A stretch of 6,186 nt of DNA from Flavobacteriales bacterium. Lineage in GTDB: Bacteria > Bacteroidota > Bacteroidia > Flavobacteriales > Flavobacteriaceae. The position numbers and the translations under genes are program-made. Positions 3,799 to 6,186 of the stretch are shown here, in pieces. Location: positions 1 through 6,186 of the forward strand of contig JALWYR010000102.1 of assembly GCA_027003085.1 (NCBI GenBank), read 5' to 3'. Positions within the stretch are counted from its first letter, which is position 1, and each line of letters opens with the position of its first letter. Below the pieces are notes generated by a model that was given only the letters and a program-made list of their open reading frames with translations, made no database searches and was not told the DNA's origin.

Positions 3799-6186
3799 AT
3801 GAATACAATAAATACATTAATAATGAAATCGCTTAAACAAGCAGTAAGGTTTCGCAAGGTCCTCATTTTGACATCGGCCATATTGTTTTGGAGTGGAGTT
3901 ATGGCCCAGTGGGTAGATGGGACGTCATCCTATCCCGGGCTGAATGTGGGTAATAATAAGGATGGCGGTCATGCTTGGGCCGACTATGATTTGGATGGAG
4001 ATTTGGATTTGGTGGTAAATACGAGCAATGGTTCGTTTTTGCTGCGGAATGATGGTGGCACTTTTACCGATGTTACGTCCAGTTTGACCGATGGAATGCC
4101 CATAAGTGACGGCCGGTCGGTGGTATGGGGCGATTTGAATAATGACGGATATCTCGATATTGTACGTAACAGGCACCTGAAAATTGAGGTTCGGCTACAA
4201 GACCCTGTTTCACACATATTTGGTGACGGTTCAGGTGGAACCACCCCACAGGTGTACGATAGTTCAAATATTAGTGGTGGAGTTAATACCGAAGGAGTTG
4301 GCTTGTTGGATTACGATCAGGATGGAGATTTGGATATTATTTTCGATAATCATGATTACGGGACCGACCTTTTGGAAAATGACGGAACGGGTCATTTTAC
4401 GCATGTAACTCCTAATAGCGACCCCAAAGGTTTGCCTCAGTCGGGGATGTGGGCAGGGGATTATTCGGTTGTTGCCGATTACGACAACGATGGTTTTGTA
4501 GATGCCGTGGTGCGCAAAGATAATGGTGATGACGTTTTTAAGGGAGGTGCAGGTGTTTTTACGGTGGTTCAGGATATAAGCGATGCTCCCAATGGTAACA
4601 AAGGAGGTGTTGTGTTGGAAGACTTTGACAACGATGGCGATTTGGATTTGTTTTGGACCGAAGGCCCTTCGGGGGGCAACATATTATATAGGAACGACGC
4701 CGGTACTTTTGTGGCTTTGCCCGAATCGCAAACAGGTATTTATGATGGTAATCCCGGATCGGAGTACGACTGGGTGGCCATTGAGGGTATAGCCACCGGT
4801 GATGTGGATAATGACGGTGATGTGGATATTTTGCTTGGTGGAACCAATGGATATTTATGGTTAAATAATTATGATAATGGAACGGGAACTCCCATGACAT
4901 TCAGTTTGGGAGCCACCATTCCCTTTGCACATGGCAATGCCGAAGGATGTACTTTTGTGGATATTGATAACGATGGCGACCTTGATTTGTATGTTAATGA
5001 AAGTTCGGGTGCCAATCAATTGTTTATAAATAATCTTTCCTCAAACAATGACCGCTATCTTTTTGTTGATGTAATGGAAAACCGTCCGTGGGCGGGATTT
5101 TCGGGGAACACCGGGCCCGGCCAGGAGCGCTATGCTACGGGGGCAACCATTCGATTGATGGACTGTAACGGAAATTATTTGTCCGGATTAAAGGAGGTGA
5201 ACGGTGGATACGGTCATGGTTCGCAAAAGGTAAACCGGGTTCATTTCGGTTTGGTGCAGGATCCTAACCAGCCGGTGATTGTCGAAGTTTGGTATCCGGC
5301 ACATGACGGTTCGGGCAACAGGATCCATTATTTGCAAGATGTGGTTCCCGCCAGTTTGGGTAATGGCGCAGCTCGTACGTTGGTTTTGTATCCCGAGCCG
5401 CCTAACAATCAGGCTCCCGTTGGGGCGGAAGATATTATTATTTATTCTGATCTCAGTTCGCCCATAACATTTAATCCCTTGACGGACAATGGAAATGGCC
5501 CGGATACGGATCCCGACGGCGATCCTTTGGCCGTAATTTCCATAATTAATGGGCCCTCACATGGGACTGCAACACTCAACAGCGGTAATTCCATAACCTA
5601 TACGCCCGACGGAAGTGGCGCTGATTACGATGAATTCTATTATGTGCTATCGGACAATGAAAATTGTTCCATGATGGCAAAAACCGACACGGTGAGAGTC
5701 AGAATCTACTTTGACAGGGATGACGACGGGGTTGGCAATTTGGTGGATTTGGACGATGATAACGACGGCATAATGGACCTGACCGAACGGTGTGAGGATT
5801 ATAATTCCCAGAATACGTCGGGTGCATGGATAGGACAAACGCCAACTAATTTAACCGTTACGACCAATAATGTAACGCACGGAACCGCAATGAATGTTTT
5901 TGTCGTTGGTAATCAACTCCGGTTCAATGAAAATGATATGTTGAATACCGGAAGCAACACCAATTACATTATTCGATACACATTCGACGACCCGGTCAAG
6001 GCCAGCGAACTGTTGATCGAAATAAAGGATGTGGATTATGTTTATGACGCCACCCTTGTTATTTCGGGTGGTACGGCTACATCGGCAGATTTTTATAATT
6101 ACGATAATGGAATTCAGCCCACACTTGATTACGATTCTTCCACAGGCCGTATCACATCAAGCGGTTCGGGTGGTGGCAGTTCCAAA
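3799..6186 (+). CDS. Secreted FG-GAP/VCBS repeat protein with ASPIC/UnbV, cadherin-like and TSP3 domains (3' end outside window)
   Basis: There are 796 codons without a stop, so the gene continues past the right edge. Residues 1-36 form a signal peptide: basic start, hydrophobic VLILTSAILFW, and probable cleavage at VMA|Q. Seven DxDxDGxxD-type calcium loops begin at residues 62, 112, 171, 227, 275, 335 and 388, the usual number for an integrin-like seven-bladed propeller. An ASPIC/UnbV domain follows (about 444-533; TGATIRL, GGYGHGSQ, VHFGL, VEVWYPA). Next come a cadherin-like Ig domain (about 535-636; NQAPV, DPDGDPL, GPSHGTATL, ITYTP, YYVLSDN) and a thrombospondin-type-3 calcium segment (639-660; DRDDDG, DLDDDNDGI). 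The rest, 661-796, is Asn/Thr/Gly-rich, probably beta-structured and unrecognised. Such proteins are surface or released adhesion, glycan-binding or matrix proteins; the ligand here is unknown. Type IX secretion is likely but its sorting domain would lie outside. ATG 3799 has an A-rich upstream; ATG 3823 would also leave a working signal peptide. Confidence 0.9.
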   Translation, partial: MNTINTLIMKSLKQAVRFRKVLILTSAILFWSGVMAQWVDGTSSYPGLNVGNNKDGGHAWADYDLDGDLDLVVNTSNGSFLLRNDGGTFTDVTSSLTDGMPISDGRSVVWGDLNNDGYLDIVRNRHLKIEVRLQDPVSHIFGDGSGGTTPQVYDSSNISGGVNTEGVGLLDYDQDGDLDIIFDNHDYGTDLLENDGTGHFTHVTPNSDPKGLPQSGMWAGDYSVVADYDNDGFVDAVVRKDNGDDVFKGGAGVFTVVQDISDAPNGNKGGVVLEDFDNDGDLDLFWTEGPSGGNILYRNDAGTFVALPESQTGIYDGNPGSEYDWVAIEGIATGDVDNDGDVDILLGGTNGYLWLNNYDNGTGTPMTFSLGATIPFAHGNAEGCTFVDIDNDGDLDLYVNESSGANQLFINNLSSNNDRYLFVDVMENRPWAGFSGNTGPGQERYATGATIRLMDCNGNYLSGLKEVNGGYGHGSQKVNRVHFGLVQDPNQPVIVEVWYPAHDGSGNRIHYLQDVVPASLGNGAARTLVLYPEPPNNQAPVGAEDIIIYSDLSSPITFNPLTDNGNGPDTDPDGDPLAVISIINGPSHGTATLNSGNSITYTPDGSGADYDEFYYVLSDNENCSMMAKTDTVRVRIYFDRDDDGVGNLVDLDDDNDGIMDLTERCEDYNSQNTSGAWIGQTPTNLTVTTNNVTHGTAMNVFVVGNQLRFNENDMLNTGSNTNYIIRYTFDDPVKASELLIEIKDVDYVYDATLVISGGTATSADFYNYDNGIQPTLDYDSSTGRITSSGSGGGSSK

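Overview
The window looks like chromosomal DNA from a member of the Bacteroidota. The clues are two close matches to the TTG/TAnnTTTG (-33/-7) promoter of that phylum, start codons preceded by A-rich sequence instead of a Shine-Dalgarno site, and a large calcium-loop-rich secreted protein of a kind common there. I cannot fix the order or genus from the sequence.

Layout. (1) Positions 1-134: the probable start of a minus-strand gene that runs off the left edge (18 codons visible), with a good minus-strand promoter match at 101-134. (2) About 135-1033: no convincing gene. This stretch is a dense series of inverted repeats, palindromes and imperfect direct repeats (125-700), followed by a 240-bp island of about 74% G+C (701-940) that is itself full of hairpins and ends abruptly in an AT run. 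It looks like a cluster of dispersed, non-coding repeat elements. (3) 1034-3200: a compact two-gene unit on the plus strand. It holds thiI (tRNA 4-thiouridine sulfurtransferase, short form without rhodanese domain), overlapped by 17 bp by a gene for an FMN enzyme of the nitronate monooxygenase / FabK family. (4) 3201-3798: an AT-rich spacer (about 25% G+C) with an excellent plus-strand promoter at 3561-3592, a roughly 200-nt leader and a perfect 20-bp palindrome at 3685-3704. (5) 3799-6186: the 5' part (796 codons, no stop in the window) of a large secreted protein. It has a signal peptide, seven FG-GAP/VCBS calcium-loop repeats that probably form one beta-propeller, an ASPIC/UnbV domain, a cadherin-like Ig domain, a thrombospondin-type-3 calcium segment and a beta-rich tail.

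How the genes work together. The thiI/flavoprotein pair is probably co-transcribed, but the two products have no obvious biochemical link. The propeller protein is separately transcribed and is a cell-surface or secreted product, probably exported by the type IX system, although the C-terminal sorting domain would lie beyond the window. No complete new system is evident. The least explained parts are the repeat cluster upstream of thiI and the palindrome-bearing leader of the secreted protein.
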